10,485 bases of DNA. Source: Paraprevotella sp. (lineage in GTDB: Bacteria; Bacteroidota; Bacteroidia; Bacteroidales; Bacteroidaceae). Below are positions 1 to 6,737 of this stretch, piece by piece (the first letter of the stretch is position 1; each line of letters starts with the position of its first letter). The notes below the pieces were generated by a model. That model made no database searches, had not been told where the DNA came from, and was given only the letters and a program-made list of their open reading frames with translations. The position numbers were made by a program, and so were the translations under genes. The stretch lies in the NCBI GenBank assembly GCA_017425765.1, contig JAFOXE010000143.1, positions 1 to 10,485 on the forward strand, written 5' to 3'.

Positions 1-1856
1 ATTTTAATCCACGAAAGTATCAATTGCAGAAAAGGCACCTACCTAAGGGAGAGCCGTTCTCAACAAAACCATTCTATAACCAATTATTTATAGGTGGTTC
101 GTTGGCGATTCAGGAGATTGCTCCGCAGACTACTAAGGATATTAGGCCGGGATGGGCTTTAAATGGTTTCATCGGTTACAATTTTACTCCTTTGCATACG
201 TTCCGTTTATCAGGTTCATATGGCGAGTATACCATTGCAGAAGAATCAGGTTTGATCAGACAAGCAACAGCCGGTATAGATTATCTTTTCAATGTAACCA
301 ATTACCTATATGGATATCGTAAACACCGTATTTTCACCATTTCCGGTATGACCGGCTTGGGTGTGATGGCATCGTATCATAATGGCAATTGGGCAAAGAG
401 TTTGAAGGCAGAACTTGGTGCACACCTTGCTTTCCGTTTGGGCAGAAACGGAGAATTGTTTGCTGAGCCTTTTATCGCTTTGGCACAAGATAATATCGAC
501 CACTCGGGCAGCGATAATCCTTCATTTTACGATGTGTATTATGGATTGCGCTTGGGTGCTTCTATGAATTTCAGTACAGAAAAAGGATATTACGAAGACC
601 TAAACTATAACGGAAACTACTTCTTCGATATTTCACAAGGTCTAACAATGGCCTACAGACTGAAGTTTGACGACATCGTGGCTTCGATGGGTACTAACTA
701 TACCGGTGCTATCGGTAGATGGTTTACCCCCATTATCGGTGCTCGTATATCCGGAAGCATTTCCGATTACTATTGGGGCAAAAATGTTGAGACTGCGAAG
801 CCTGTGCCATATTCCACTGCTCGTCCCACATACGAAACACGTAATAAGGCAGCCATCTTTACCGCTCGAATGGAAATGTTATTAAACCCTATCCATTTTA
901 GTGAACGATGGAGAAAAGAGTTTCATCGTTTCGACTTAAACTTGGCTTTGGGTGCTGAGTTTGGTGCTGTAATGAAGTACGGTCAAAGTGGTAAGAGTAG
1001 TCGAGGTTTGAATACCTACTATCGTGGTATTACGGGTGCGATGCAGTTCCTCTATAACGTAAATCATTCTACAGCTTTGTTTGTGGAGCCTCGTGGCTTG
1101 ATTGTGGATTATGAACGAGAGGGCAATACTAAGTATCCGGCCTATCATGAGGATAAAATTGGAAGTGTGAACTTGGGTATCCGTGTGATGCGCCCGACAA
1201 AAGAACAAATCAAAGCACGTAATACCGAATTCACGCCGCATTTGTTTGTCGGTGGTCAAATTGGCGGCATGAAACACTTAATCAATAGTAAATTGGTGGG
1301 TGATGATTGTATTAACCTTGCCACAGCAGTTAATGTCGGTTATGAATATGCGCCTTTGGCTGCGGCAAAATTCCAGTTGGAGTACAATCGTCTGAACAGA
1401 AACGTACGCGGTTCATACAAAGCATCCACCGATGGACGTCAACGCACCTACTCAGGCGAGTGGATGCACACCTATAGCTATTTGAATATGAAACTAGGCT
1501 ATCTGTTGAACTTGACCAACTTGTATCAAAAACACGATGCCGATCGTCGTTTGAATTTCTACGGACAATTTGGTCCGATGTATTCAGTTGTGGTGGGGCA
1601 GGACAGCGAGATATACAGCAAGGAGCCCGTTCGTGGTTTGCATCCTGAGTCGAATGTGAAGGATGTTACTGGCCGAGGAGCATGGGCCTTGTTTGGCGGT
1701 GCTGTGGTGGATTACCGTTTGAATGAAAAATGGAGTGTATATCTTGAGCCCGAAATTCAACACTTCCTAAAGCGTGATTTTATTGGTCGAGGAGCATTCC
1801 AAAGATTCTACGACACCTTATTTAAGTTTAGTGCAGGTGCCACTTATCGTTTCTAA
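1..1856 (+). CDS. Outer-membrane beta-barrel protein with three tandem barrel repeats (5' end missing)
   Basis: The reading frame is open to the window edge (first full codon at base 3), so the start, any signal peptide and perhaps more repeats lie upstream; the TTG at 24 is not a convincing start. Residues below are numbered from that TTG. The protein is rich in alternating aromatic/hydrophobic and small residues typical of transmembrane beta strands, and it ends in ATYRF, the terminal aromatic signature recognised by the BAM complex. Three similar units are visible, about 21-183, 198-391 and 405-610. Each runs from a Gly-rich first strand, through a leucine/asparagine segment (YLFNVTNYLYG, MLLNPIHF, YLLNLTNLY), to an F/Y-x-EP strand (FAEP 146-149, FVEP 353-356, YLEP 573-576) and a closing Gly-rich strand. 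I infer an outer-membrane protein. No plug, TonB box or OmpA peptidoglycan domain is visible. Transport or adhesion roles cannot be told from this. No specific family name is recognised. Confidence 0.82.
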   Translation, partial: FNPRKYQLQKRHLPKGEPFSTKPFYNQLFIGGSLAIQEIAPQTTKDIRPGWALNGFIGYNFTPLHTFRLSGSYGEYTIAEESGLIRQATAGIDYLFNVTNYLYGYRKHRIFTISGMTGLGVMASYHNGNWAKSLKAELGAHLAFRLGRNGELFAEPFIALAQDNIDHSGSDNPSFYDVYYGLRLGASMNFSTEKGYYEDLNYNGNYFFDISQGLTMAYRLKFDDIVASMGTNYTGAIGRWFTPIIGARISGSISDYYWGKNVETAKPVPYSTARPTYETRNKAAIFTARMEMLLNPIHFSERWRKEFHRFDLNLALGAEFGAVMKYGQSGKSSRGLNTYYRGITGAMQFLYNVNHSTALFVEPRGLIVDYEREGNTKYPAYHEDKIGSVNLGIRVMRPTKEQIKARNTEFTPHLFVGGQIGGMKHLINSKLVGDDCINLATAVNVGYEYAPLAAAKFQLEYNRLNRNVRGSYKASTDGRQRTYSGEWMHTYSYLNMKLGYLLNLTNLYQKHDADRRLNFYGQFGPMYSVVVGQDSEIYSKEPVRGLHPESNVKDVTGRGAWALFGGAVVDYRLNEKWSVYLEPEIQHFLKRDFIGRGAFQRFYDTLFKFSAGATYRF

Positions 1857-1936
1857 CGCGTGGTGCATTACTTCGATGTAGATTACTTTTGATTTACACG
1901 ACGTACATCTTATAAGCACCATTACGGTGTTAAAGA

Positions 1937-1972
1937 AATTCCGCCCGGCAGATGTTTCTGTCGGGCGGAATT
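1937..1972. terminator. Bidirectional intrinsic terminator between convergent units
   Basis: A 16-bp stem (AATTCCGCCCGGCAGA pairing with the complementary arm, one G-U pair) closes a TGTT loop. It lies 80 nt after the stop of the outer-membrane protein gene and 14 nt beyond the stop of the minus-strand small gene. Read on the minus strand the stem runs into a T-rich stretch (AATTTCTTTAA); on the plus strand the T tract is weak. It probably ends the AICAR transformylase unit and may also end the barrel-protein transcript. The bases between 1857 and 1936 hold no gene. Confidence 0.8.
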
Positions 1973-1986
1973 GTATGTGAATGCCG

Positions 1987-2196
1987 TTAACCTTTGTGGC
2001 GATTGGCACGTTTGCGTCTGATTTCAGCTTTCATTTTGGCCGATCCGGAGCCGTGTGCTCCTGTGATGTATGATTTCTTCTTGGCCTTAGTCTTTACCTT
2101 TGGCTCATCTTTCTTTGCTTTCTTGGGGCCTCCGCGGAATACAATTCCGCCTCCCATGATTACATCGTCGATGTTATCGCCACCAAATCCTGCCAT
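1987..2196 (-). CDS. Very basic 69-residue protein of unknown function
   Basis: I do not recognise a family. The N-terminus (MAGFGGDNIDDVIMGGGIVFRGG) is glycine-rich and neutral to acidic. From about residue 24 a lysine-rich stretch begins (PKKAKKDEPKVKTKAKKK), then a GAHGSGSAK segment, and the protein ends in an Arg/Lys tail (RRKRANRHKG). Fourteen Lys and five Arg face six acidic residues, which would suit binding of RNA, DNA or the ribosome; that is inference only. There is no signal peptide, membrane segment or Cys motif. The ATG lies 27 nt after the stop of the AICAR transformylase gene on the same strand and a terminator hairpin follows 14 nt after its stop, so it is most likely the last gene of a two-gene transcript. 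Biased composition and good fit between neighbour and terminator argue for a real gene. Confidence 0.68.
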   Translation of the reverse strand: MAGFGGDNIDDVIMGGGIVFRGGPKKAKKDEPKVKTKAKKKSYITGAHGSGSAKMKAEIRRKRANRHKG

Positions 2197-2223
2197 GGTA
2201 TTTGTGCTATGAAGTGGATTTAA

Positions 2224-3405
2224 TTAGTGGTGGAACAAGCGTACACCGGTAAATGCCATGGCAATGCCGTACTTGTTACATGTATCAATAACATGGTCGT
2301 CACGTACGCTGCCACCAGCTTGTGCCACATACTGAACACCGCTCTTATGAGCACGTTCAATGTTGTCGCCGAAGGGGAAGAATGCGTCAGAACCCAAAGA
2401 AACACCTGTTTGAGTGTCCAACCAAGCACGCTTTTCCTCACGGGTAAGAGGCTCCGGTTTCTCGGTGAAGAACTTTTGCCATTCGCCATCGGCCAATACG
2501 TCCATGTAGTCGTCGCTGATGTAAATATCAATTGTGTTGTCACGATCGGCACGGCGAATCTTTTCTATAAACGGAAGATTCATCACTTTCGGGTGCTGAC
2601 GAAGATACCAAATGTCGGCCTTATTACCAGCCAAGCGGGTACAATGTATACGACTTTGTTGACCGGCACCGATACCGATTGCCTGGCCGTCTTTTACGTA
2701 GCATACAGAATTACTCTGAGTGTACTTCAACGTAATGAGTGCGATGATAAGGTCGCGACGAGCAGCCTCGGTGAAGGTCTTGTTTTCGGTAGGAATGTTT
2801 TCAAATAAACTTGGGTCGTTCAAATTGATTTCGTTACGACCTTGTTCGAAGGTAATGCCAAAGCACTGCTTGCGTTCGATGGGTGCCGGAGTGTAGTCCG
2901 GATTGATGCGGATTACATTATAGGTTCCATTACGCTTGTCGCGTAAGATTTGTAGAGCCTCTTCGGTAAAGTCGGGCGCAATCACGCCGTCCGAGACTTC
3001 GCGTTTAATGAGTGTGGCGGTGGCCGCGTCACATGTGTCGCTTAATGCGATGAAGTCGCCATAACTTGACATACGGTCAGCACCGCGTGCACGAGCATAA
3101 GCACAAGCAATGGGGCTAAGTGGAATCTTCACGTCGTCTACGAAATAAACCTTGCTCAATGTTTCGTCAAGAGGAAGGCCTACTGCTGCTCCGGCCGGTG
3201 ATACGTGCTTAAAAGAGGCGGCCGAGGGAAGTCCGGTAGCTTCTTTCAATTCTTTCACTAGTTGCCAACTGTTCAAGGCGTCGAGGAAGTTGATGTATCC
3301 CGGACGTCCGTTTAATACTTCAATAGGAAGTTCGCCCTCTTCCATATAGATGCGAGAGGGTTTCTGGTTCGGATTACATCCGTACTTAAGAGCCAGTTCT
3401 TTCAT
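2224..3405 (-). CDS. purH: Stand-alone AICAR transformylase (PurH C-terminal domain only)
   Basis: This 393-residue protein catalyses the penultimate step of purine synthesis, transfer of the formyl group of 10-formyl-tetrahydrofolate to AICAR to give FAICAR, in the cytoplasm. It opens with KYGCNPNQKPSRIY, the start of the transformylase domain, and carries the catalytic pair K66-H67 in ASFKHVSPAGAAVG, the block RARGADRMSSYGDF (105-118), YTQSNSVCY (228-236) and GIGAGQQSRIHCTRLAG (244-260), and ends in RLFHH. Bifunctional PurH is normally over 500 residues with an N-terminal IMP cyclohydrolase (MGS-like) domain; that domain is absent and the ATG at 3405 is followed directly by the transformylase fold, so this is a natural single-domain form, not a truncation. 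From memory the motifs resemble the animal ATIC C-terminal domain more closely than E. coli PurH. Ring closure to IMP must come from another gene. It has its own promoter and a 27-nt gap to the small gene downstream. Confidence 0.93.
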   Translation of the reverse strand: MKELALKYGCNPNQKPSRIYMEEGELPIEVLNGRPGYINFLDALNSWQLVKELKEATGLPSAASFKHVSPAGAAVGLPLDETLSKVYFVDDVKIPLSPIACAYARARGADRMSSYGDFIALSDTCDAATATLIKREVSDGVIAPDFTEEALQILRDKRNGTYNVIRINPDYTPAPIERKQCFGITFEQGRNEINLNDPSLFENIPTENKTFTEAARRDLIIALITLKYTQSNSVCYVKDGQAIGIGAGQQSRIHCTRLAGNKADIWYLRQHPKVMNLPFIEKIRRADRDNTIDIYISDDYMDVLADGEWQKFFTEKPEPLTREEKRAWLDTQTGVSLGSDAFFPFGDNIERAHKSGVQYVAQAGGSVRDDHVIDTCNKYGIAMAFTGVRLFHH

Positions 3406-3443
3406 ATCGTTATTGGTTGAAAAATAAATTCTATGTACCTATA

Positions 3444-3460
3444 GGCGGTTGTTTTCCGCC
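3444..3460 (-). promoter_or_regulatory. Small hairpin in the leader of the AICAR transformylase mRNA
   Basis: On the minus strand GGCGG and CCGCC pair around a 7-nt loop (AAAACAA). If transcription starts about 7 nt after the -7 box at 3468-3475, this hairpin sits at or close to the 5' end of the message and about 39 nt before the start codon. It could stabilise the 5' end or be a regulatory site. It lacks a following T tract, so a terminator is unlikely. It resembles no riboswitch that I know. Confidence 0.4.
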
Positions 3461-3467
3461 TTCTTTG

Positions 3468-3475
3468 CAAAGATA
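3468..3475 (-). promoter_or_regulatory. Promoter -7 box for the AICAR transformylase unit
   Basis: The minus strand reads TATCTTTG, an exact match to the Bacteroidetes -7 consensus TAnnTTTG. The upstream -33 region is T-rich (TTTTTAC) with no clear TTTG. It lies 63 nt ahead of the start codon, giving a leader of roughly 55 nt. Confidence 0.65.
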
Positions 3476-3519
3476 CGATTATTCTGTTAGATGTAAAAAT
3501 GCACACCTTGTTTTTTATT

Positions 3520-3553
3520 AAAAACACACCATGGTGTGAAGGGGTACTACACG
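3520..3553 (+). repeat. Dispersed repeat, copy 1
   Basis: The left part of the 89-nt element shares an ordered set of blocks with 9816-9847: AAAAACAC, then GGTGT, then an identical 14-mer AGGGGTACTACACG (here 3540-3553). Both copies are intergenic and lie in hairpin-forming DNA at the two ends of the same operon, which suggests a family of dispersed intergenic repeats. Confidence 0.5.
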
Positions 3554-3609
3554 CTCGCCTTGTTGCAACGAGCTGTACGCCTTGATGCGTCGACACCATG
3601 GTGTGTTTT
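3521..3609. repeat. 89-nt nested inverted-repeat element between divergent promoters
   Basis: The ends form a perfect 17-bp inverted repeat: AAAACACACCATGGTGT at 3521-3537 and its reverse complement at 3593-3609. Each arm is itself largely palindromic around CCATGG (3525-3538 and 3593-3604). Inside, GCTCG (3553-3557) pairs with CGAGC (3569-3573), flanked by two GTAC sites, so the whole can fold as a long interrupted hairpin. It could be a small mobile or REP-like element, or a pair of operators about 67 bp apart serving the divergent promoters. Part of its left half recurs near 9816. Confidence 0.7.
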
Positions 3610-3716
3610 GCACAGTCTTTGCAAATGTGTGTGCCGAGGGTGTGATGTTGCAAAAAGAATGTATAAATAGGTGGAAATACTTGTGCTCAAATGGTGTAAT
3701 GTGTTTGAAAATTCCT

Positions 3717-3724
3717 TATCTTTG
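3717..3724 (+). promoter_or_regulatory. Promoter -7 box of the aromatic 2-oxoacid operon
   Basis: TATCTTTG matches the Bacteroidetes -7 consensus TAnnTTTG exactly. No good -33 TTTG is present at the usual distance; the TTTG at 3704-3707 is too close. A start site near 3731 would give a leader of under 20 nt before the ATG at 3748, and it places the TTG at 3730 outside or at the edge of the transcript. I see no comparable promoter between the downstream genes. Confidence 0.65.
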
Positions 3725-3747
3725 CCCTTTTGACGAGAAATAGCGAT

Positions 3748-4515
3748 ATGAAGATAACAGTTTTACAACGTGATATAGTTTGGGCTAATCCGGCAGCAAA
3801 TCGTCAGCGTAACGACGAAGTGTTGGAACAATTGCCTGATGCCGACTTGTTTGTGATGCCCGAGATGTTTTCTACGGGTTTCTGCACAAAACCGAAAGGC
3901 ATTGCCGAATCTGCATGGGGCGAAACCCTAGAATGGATGATTCAGAAGGCAGCGGCACGCAAATGTGCTATCGCCGGTAGTGTGGCCGTATGCGAAGAAG
4001 GCAAATATTATAACCGCTTTTATTTTGTACATCCCGATGGACGTGTACAATACTACGACAAGAAACATTTGTTTACCTTTGGTGGTGAGGACAAAACCTT
4101 TACATCGGGCGATAAGCGTGTGATTGTGGAGCATTGCGGCGTGCGCATATTGTTGGAAGTGTGCTACGATTTGCGTTTCCCCGTTTGGGCACGCAACCGT
4201 GGCGATTACGATATGATTCTCTACGTGGCCAGTTGGCCTACTCCCCGTGTGGAGGCATGGAGCGCATTGTTGCGTAGCCGAGCCATCGAGAATCAATGTT
4301 ATGTGGCAGGTGTGAACCGTGTGGGCACCGACCCTGCGTGCGAATACTGCGGTGGTAGTGCCATAATCGATCCCTATGGCAAAACGATGGAAGAATGTGT
4401 GTGGGGGCAAGAAAGCGTGGCATCGGCTGAAATCGACATGCATGTATTGGAAGAGTTTAGAGCGAAGTTTCCTGTGCTGAACGATGCCGATGATTTTGAA
4501 ATGAGAAATAAATAA
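3748..4515 (+). CDS. Nitrilase-superfamily omega-amidase, YafV/Nit2-like
   Basis: This 255-residue cytoplasmic hydrolase probably removes the amide of 2-oxoglutaramate or 2-oxosuccinamate, the by-products of glutamine or asparagine transamination, giving 2-oxoglutarate or oxaloacetate plus ammonia. The nitrilase triad is present: E39 in MPEMFSTGF, K105 in YYDKKHLF and C139 in EVCYDLRFPVWARN. These blocks, the later LRSRAIENQCYVAGVNRVG segment and the length match E. coli YafV, an omega-amidase, as I recall it. The start at 3748 is preferred over an in-frame TTG at 3730 because the family begins with MKITVLQ-like sequence and the promoter box lies at 3717-3724. It is the first gene of the operon, 34 nt before iorA. 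That position suggests it cleans up after the aminotransferase encoded further on. Substrate specificity is inferred; other small amides remain possible. Confidence 0.87.
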   Translation: MKITVLQRDIVWANPAANRQRNDEVLEQLPDADLFVMPEMFSTGFCTKPKGIAESAWGETLEWMIQKAAARKCAIAGSVAVCEEGKYYNRFYFVHPDGRVQYYDKKHLFTFGGEDKTFTSGDKRVIVEHCGVRILLEVCYDLRFPVWARNRGDYDMILYVASWPTPRVEAWSALLRSRAIENQCYVAGVNRVGTDPACEYCGGSAIIDPYGKTMEECVWGQESVASAEIDMHVLEEFRAKFPVLNDADDFEMRNK

Positions 4516-4549
4516 AAATAGAATAATACAAACATAAAAAACCGTCTTT

Positions 4550-6151
4550 ATGGAGAACAGAAGACTTTTATTGGGCGACGAGGCCATAGCTTTAGGAGCT
4601 ATTCATGCAGGCATTTCCGGCGTATATGCTTATCCCGGAACTCCGTCCACAGAGATTACTGAGTTTATTCAGAACAATGATATTGCTCGCGAACGTGCTT
4701 TGCACAGTACATGGTGCACCAATGAGAAGACAGCCATGGAGGCTGCACTAGGTATGTCGTATGCAGGAAAGCGTGCATTAGTGTGTATGAAGCACGTGGG
4801 TATGAACGTGGCTGCCGATGCATTTGTCAACTCTGCCATCACCGGCGTGAACGGTGGATTAGTAGTGTTGGCTGCCGACGATCCATCTATGCACTCCTCA
4901 CAAAATGAGCAAGATTCACGTTTCTATGGTCGTTTTGCTATGATTCCGGTGTTGGAGCCTTCAACACAACAAGAGGCTTACGACATGATGTCGTATGCAT
5001 TCCAACTTTCTGAGTCCTTGAAATTGCCTATTTTGATGCGTGTGGTTACCCGTATGGCTCACTCACGTGCCGGAGTAGAGGTGAAGGAGCTACAAAACGA
5101 AAACGAACTGAATCCGGACAACGAGCGAGCACATTGGGTGTTGTTGCCCGCAAATGCGCGTCGTCAGTATGCTGCGCTTGTAGAGAAACAAGCACAGCTT
5201 GTAGGCTCTTCAGAATGTTCACCTTATAATATATATAAGCCCGCTGCCGGACGTGCACCTCTGGGTGTGATTGCGTGCGGTATAGCATATAACTATGTAA
5301 TGGAGAACGTAGGTGCTGATGTGCCGGTACTTAAGGTATCTCAATACCCGTTGCCCGAGGCTCGCATCAAAGAGCTTGCAGCCAATTGCGATGCCCTCAT
5401 CGTTATGGAAGACGGCCAACCGATTGTGGAAGAAACTGTGAAGGGCATGCTTTCTGCCGACTATCCTCTTTATGGTCGTCTGACCGGCCACCTTCCACGC
5501 ACCGGCGAACTCACACCTGATAACGTGGCGAAGGCTCTTGGCATTGAGACGGAAGCCACATTTGCTGCTGCCGAACAAGTGGTGGGTCGTCCACCGGCCT
5601 TGTGCCAGGGTTGCGGTCACCGCGATGTATACAACGCATTGAATGCTGTAGCTGCAGAGTTCCCCGGAGCACGCATTTTTGGCGATATTGGTTGCTATAC
5701 TTTGGGTGCCTTGCCTCCATTCCGTGCTATAGATAGTTGTGTGGATATGGGAGCATCTATCACTATGGCAAAGGGCGCCGCTGATGCGGGAGTTCATCCT
5801 GCCATTGCTGTGATTGGTGATTCTACATTTACCCACTCGGGCATGACCGGTTTGTTGGATGCAGTGAACGACAAGGCAAACATTACAGTGTTGCTTTCCG
5901 ATAACTTGACCACAGCCATGACAGGCGGTCAAGACTCTGCCGGTACCAACAAGTTCGAAGCCATCTGTTTAGGCTTGGGTGTAGAGCCTGAGCACGTACG
6001 TGTGGTTGTGCCCATACCAAAGAATATGGAAGAAATCACCCGCATCTTACGTGAAGAGATTGCTTACGAAGGTGTATCGGTAATTATTCCTCGTCGTGAG
6101 TGTATGCAGACATTGAATCGTAAACTTCGTCAGAAAAGAAACGCAAAATAA
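4550..6151 (+). CDS. iorA: Indolepyruvate (aryl-2-oxoacid):ferredoxin oxidoreductase, alpha subunit
   Basis: The 533-residue TPP-binding subunit of the enzyme that interconverts arylpyruvate + CoA and aryl-acetyl-CoA + CO2, with ferredoxin as electron partner. The N-terminal pyrimidine-binding domain has GDEAIALGAI (9-18), YPGTPSTEI (28-36) and the cofactor-activating Glu in NEKTAMEAALG (E59). The C-terminal TPP domain has LCQGCGHRD (351-359), GDIGCYTLG (378-386) and the diphosphate motif GDST...DN (423-452). C352, C355, C382 and C518 are placed to hold one proximal [4Fe-4S] cluster. The usual IorA C-terminal ferredoxin domain with two CxxCxxC clusters is missing: the protein stops soon after C518 in a basic tail, so it is shorter than the 600-plus residues of archaeal IorA. 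Its stop overlaps the iorB ATG by one base (TAATG), pointing to translational coupling. Whether the preferred substrate is indolepyruvate, phenylpyruvate or 4-hydroxyphenylpyruvate cannot be read from sequence. Confidence 0.93.
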   Translation: MENRRLLLGDEAIALGAIHAGISGVYAYPGTPSTEITEFIQNNDIARERALHSTWCTNEKTAMEAALGMSYAGKRALVCMKHVGMNVAADAFVNSAITGVNGGLVVLAADDPSMHSSQNEQDSRFYGRFAMIPVLEPSTQQEAYDMMSYAFQLSESLKLPILMRVVTRMAHSRAGVEVKELQNENELNPDNERAHWVLLPANARRQYAALVEKQAQLVGSSECSPYNIYKPAAGRAPLGVIACGIAYNYVMENVGADVPVLKVSQYPLPEARIKELAANCDALIVMEDGQPIVEETVKGMLSADYPLYGRLTGHLPRTGELTPDNVAKALGIETEATFAAAEQVVGRPPALCQGCGHRDVYNALNAVAAEFPGARIFGDIGCYTLGALPPFRAIDSCVDMGASITMAKGAADAGVHPAIAVIGDSTFTHSGMTGLLDAVNDKANITVLLSDNLTTAMTGGQDSAGTNKFEAICLGLGVEPEHVRVVVPIPKNMEEITRILREEIAYEGVSVIIPRRECMQTLNRKLRQKRNAK

Positions 6152-6732
6152 TGAAAAAAGATATCATACTTGCCGGTGTAGGAGGTCAAGGAATCCTCAC
6201 CATAGCAACCATTATAGGCCATGCTGCCACACGTGTGGGCCTCAATTTGAAACAAGCCGAAGTACATGGAATGAGTCAGCGCGGGGGCGACGTACAATCA
6301 AACTTACGCTTGTCACACGATGTTATTTATTCCGATTTAATCCGTCAAGGTGCTGCCGATTTGATTATCTCAATGGAGCCAATGGAGGCTTTGCGCTACG
6401 TGTCTTTCTTGAATAAAGACGGTCGCATCGTAACTTCATCGCATCCGTTTAAGAACATTCCGAACTATCCGGATGAGGAGGCATTAGCGTCAGAGTTAGC
6501 TGCTTTGCCCGGTGCTACTTCACTTGCTATTGATGATATGGCACGTGAGAACGGCATGCCAAAGTGTGCCAACGTGATTCTATTGGGCATGGCTGCGCCC
6601 TACATTGAGATTCTTACGCCAGCGCAATTGCGCGAAAGTGTGGCTCAAGTGTTTGCCGCTAAGGGCGAGACCATTGCAGAAATGAATCTTCGTGCCTTTG
6701 ATATGGGTTTGAATGCCGTTACTAAGGAATAA
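6151..6732 (+). CDS. iorB: Indolepyruvate:ferredoxin oxidoreductase, beta subunit
   Basis: This 193-residue protein is the gamma-type (POR_N/CoA-side) subunit that pairs with IorA in the cytoplasmic oxidoreductase. It begins with the nucleotide/CoA-binding loop GVGGQGI (9-15) and has the family signature AEVHGMSQRGGDV (36-48), followed by a short alpha/beta domain. Length is typical of bacterial IorB. The ATG overlaps the iorA stop codon by one base, so the two subunits are probably made in equal amounts by coupled translation. No Fe-S cysteine motif is present, so it does not replace the ferredoxin domain missing from IorA. The next gene begins 5 nt after its stop. Confidence 0.93.
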   Translation: MKKDIILAGVGGQGILTIATIIGHAATRVGLNLKQAEVHGMSQRGGDVQSNLRLSHDVIYSDLIRQGAADLIISMEPMEALRYVSFLNKDGRIVTSSHPFKNIPNYPDEEALASELAALPGATSLAIDDMARENGMPKCANVILLGMAAPYIEILTPAQLRESVAQVFAAKGETIAEMNLRAFDMGLNAVTKE

Positions 6733-6737
6733 GCCGT

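Larger units (their letters stand above)
3406..3747. other. Divergent intergenic region, no gene
   Basis: This stretch separates the minus-strand AICAR transformylase unit from the plus-strand aromatic operon. It holds the two outward promoters, a short leader hairpin (3444-3460) and an inverted-repeat element (3521-3609). The short open frames across it have unlikely compositions and no recognisable product. The part around 3610-3700 shows no further structure that I can support. Confidence 0.75.

Noticed and set aside
1884..1891. TACTTTTG promoter-like match on the plus strand
   Set aside because: It matches TAnnTTTG, but the only thing downstream on that strand is a terminator hairpin and antisense sequence, so it is probably chance.
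2227..2808. 193-codon open frame on the plus strand
   Set aside because: It is fully antisense to the AICAR transformylase gene, whose motifs are unmistakable, and its translation has no recognisable domain.
3402..3653. 83-codon minus-strand open frame in the divergent intergenic region
   Set aside because: It covers the inverted-repeat element and the promoter of the transformylase gene, and its translation follows the palindromes rather than protein-like composition.
3730..3747. TTG at 3730 as start of the omega-amidase
   Set aside because: It lies 5 nt after the -7 promoter box, at or before the likely transcription start, and adds six residues not expected in the family. The ATG at 3748 fits better.
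3928..4587. 219-codon open frame on the minus strand
   Set aside because: It lies opposite the omega-amidase and the start of iorA; composition rich in His, Cys and Thr is typical of a reverse-strand shadow.
5219..5932. 237-codon open frame on the minus strand inside iorA
   Set aside because: It is antisense to conserved TPP-domain sequence and shows no family motif.
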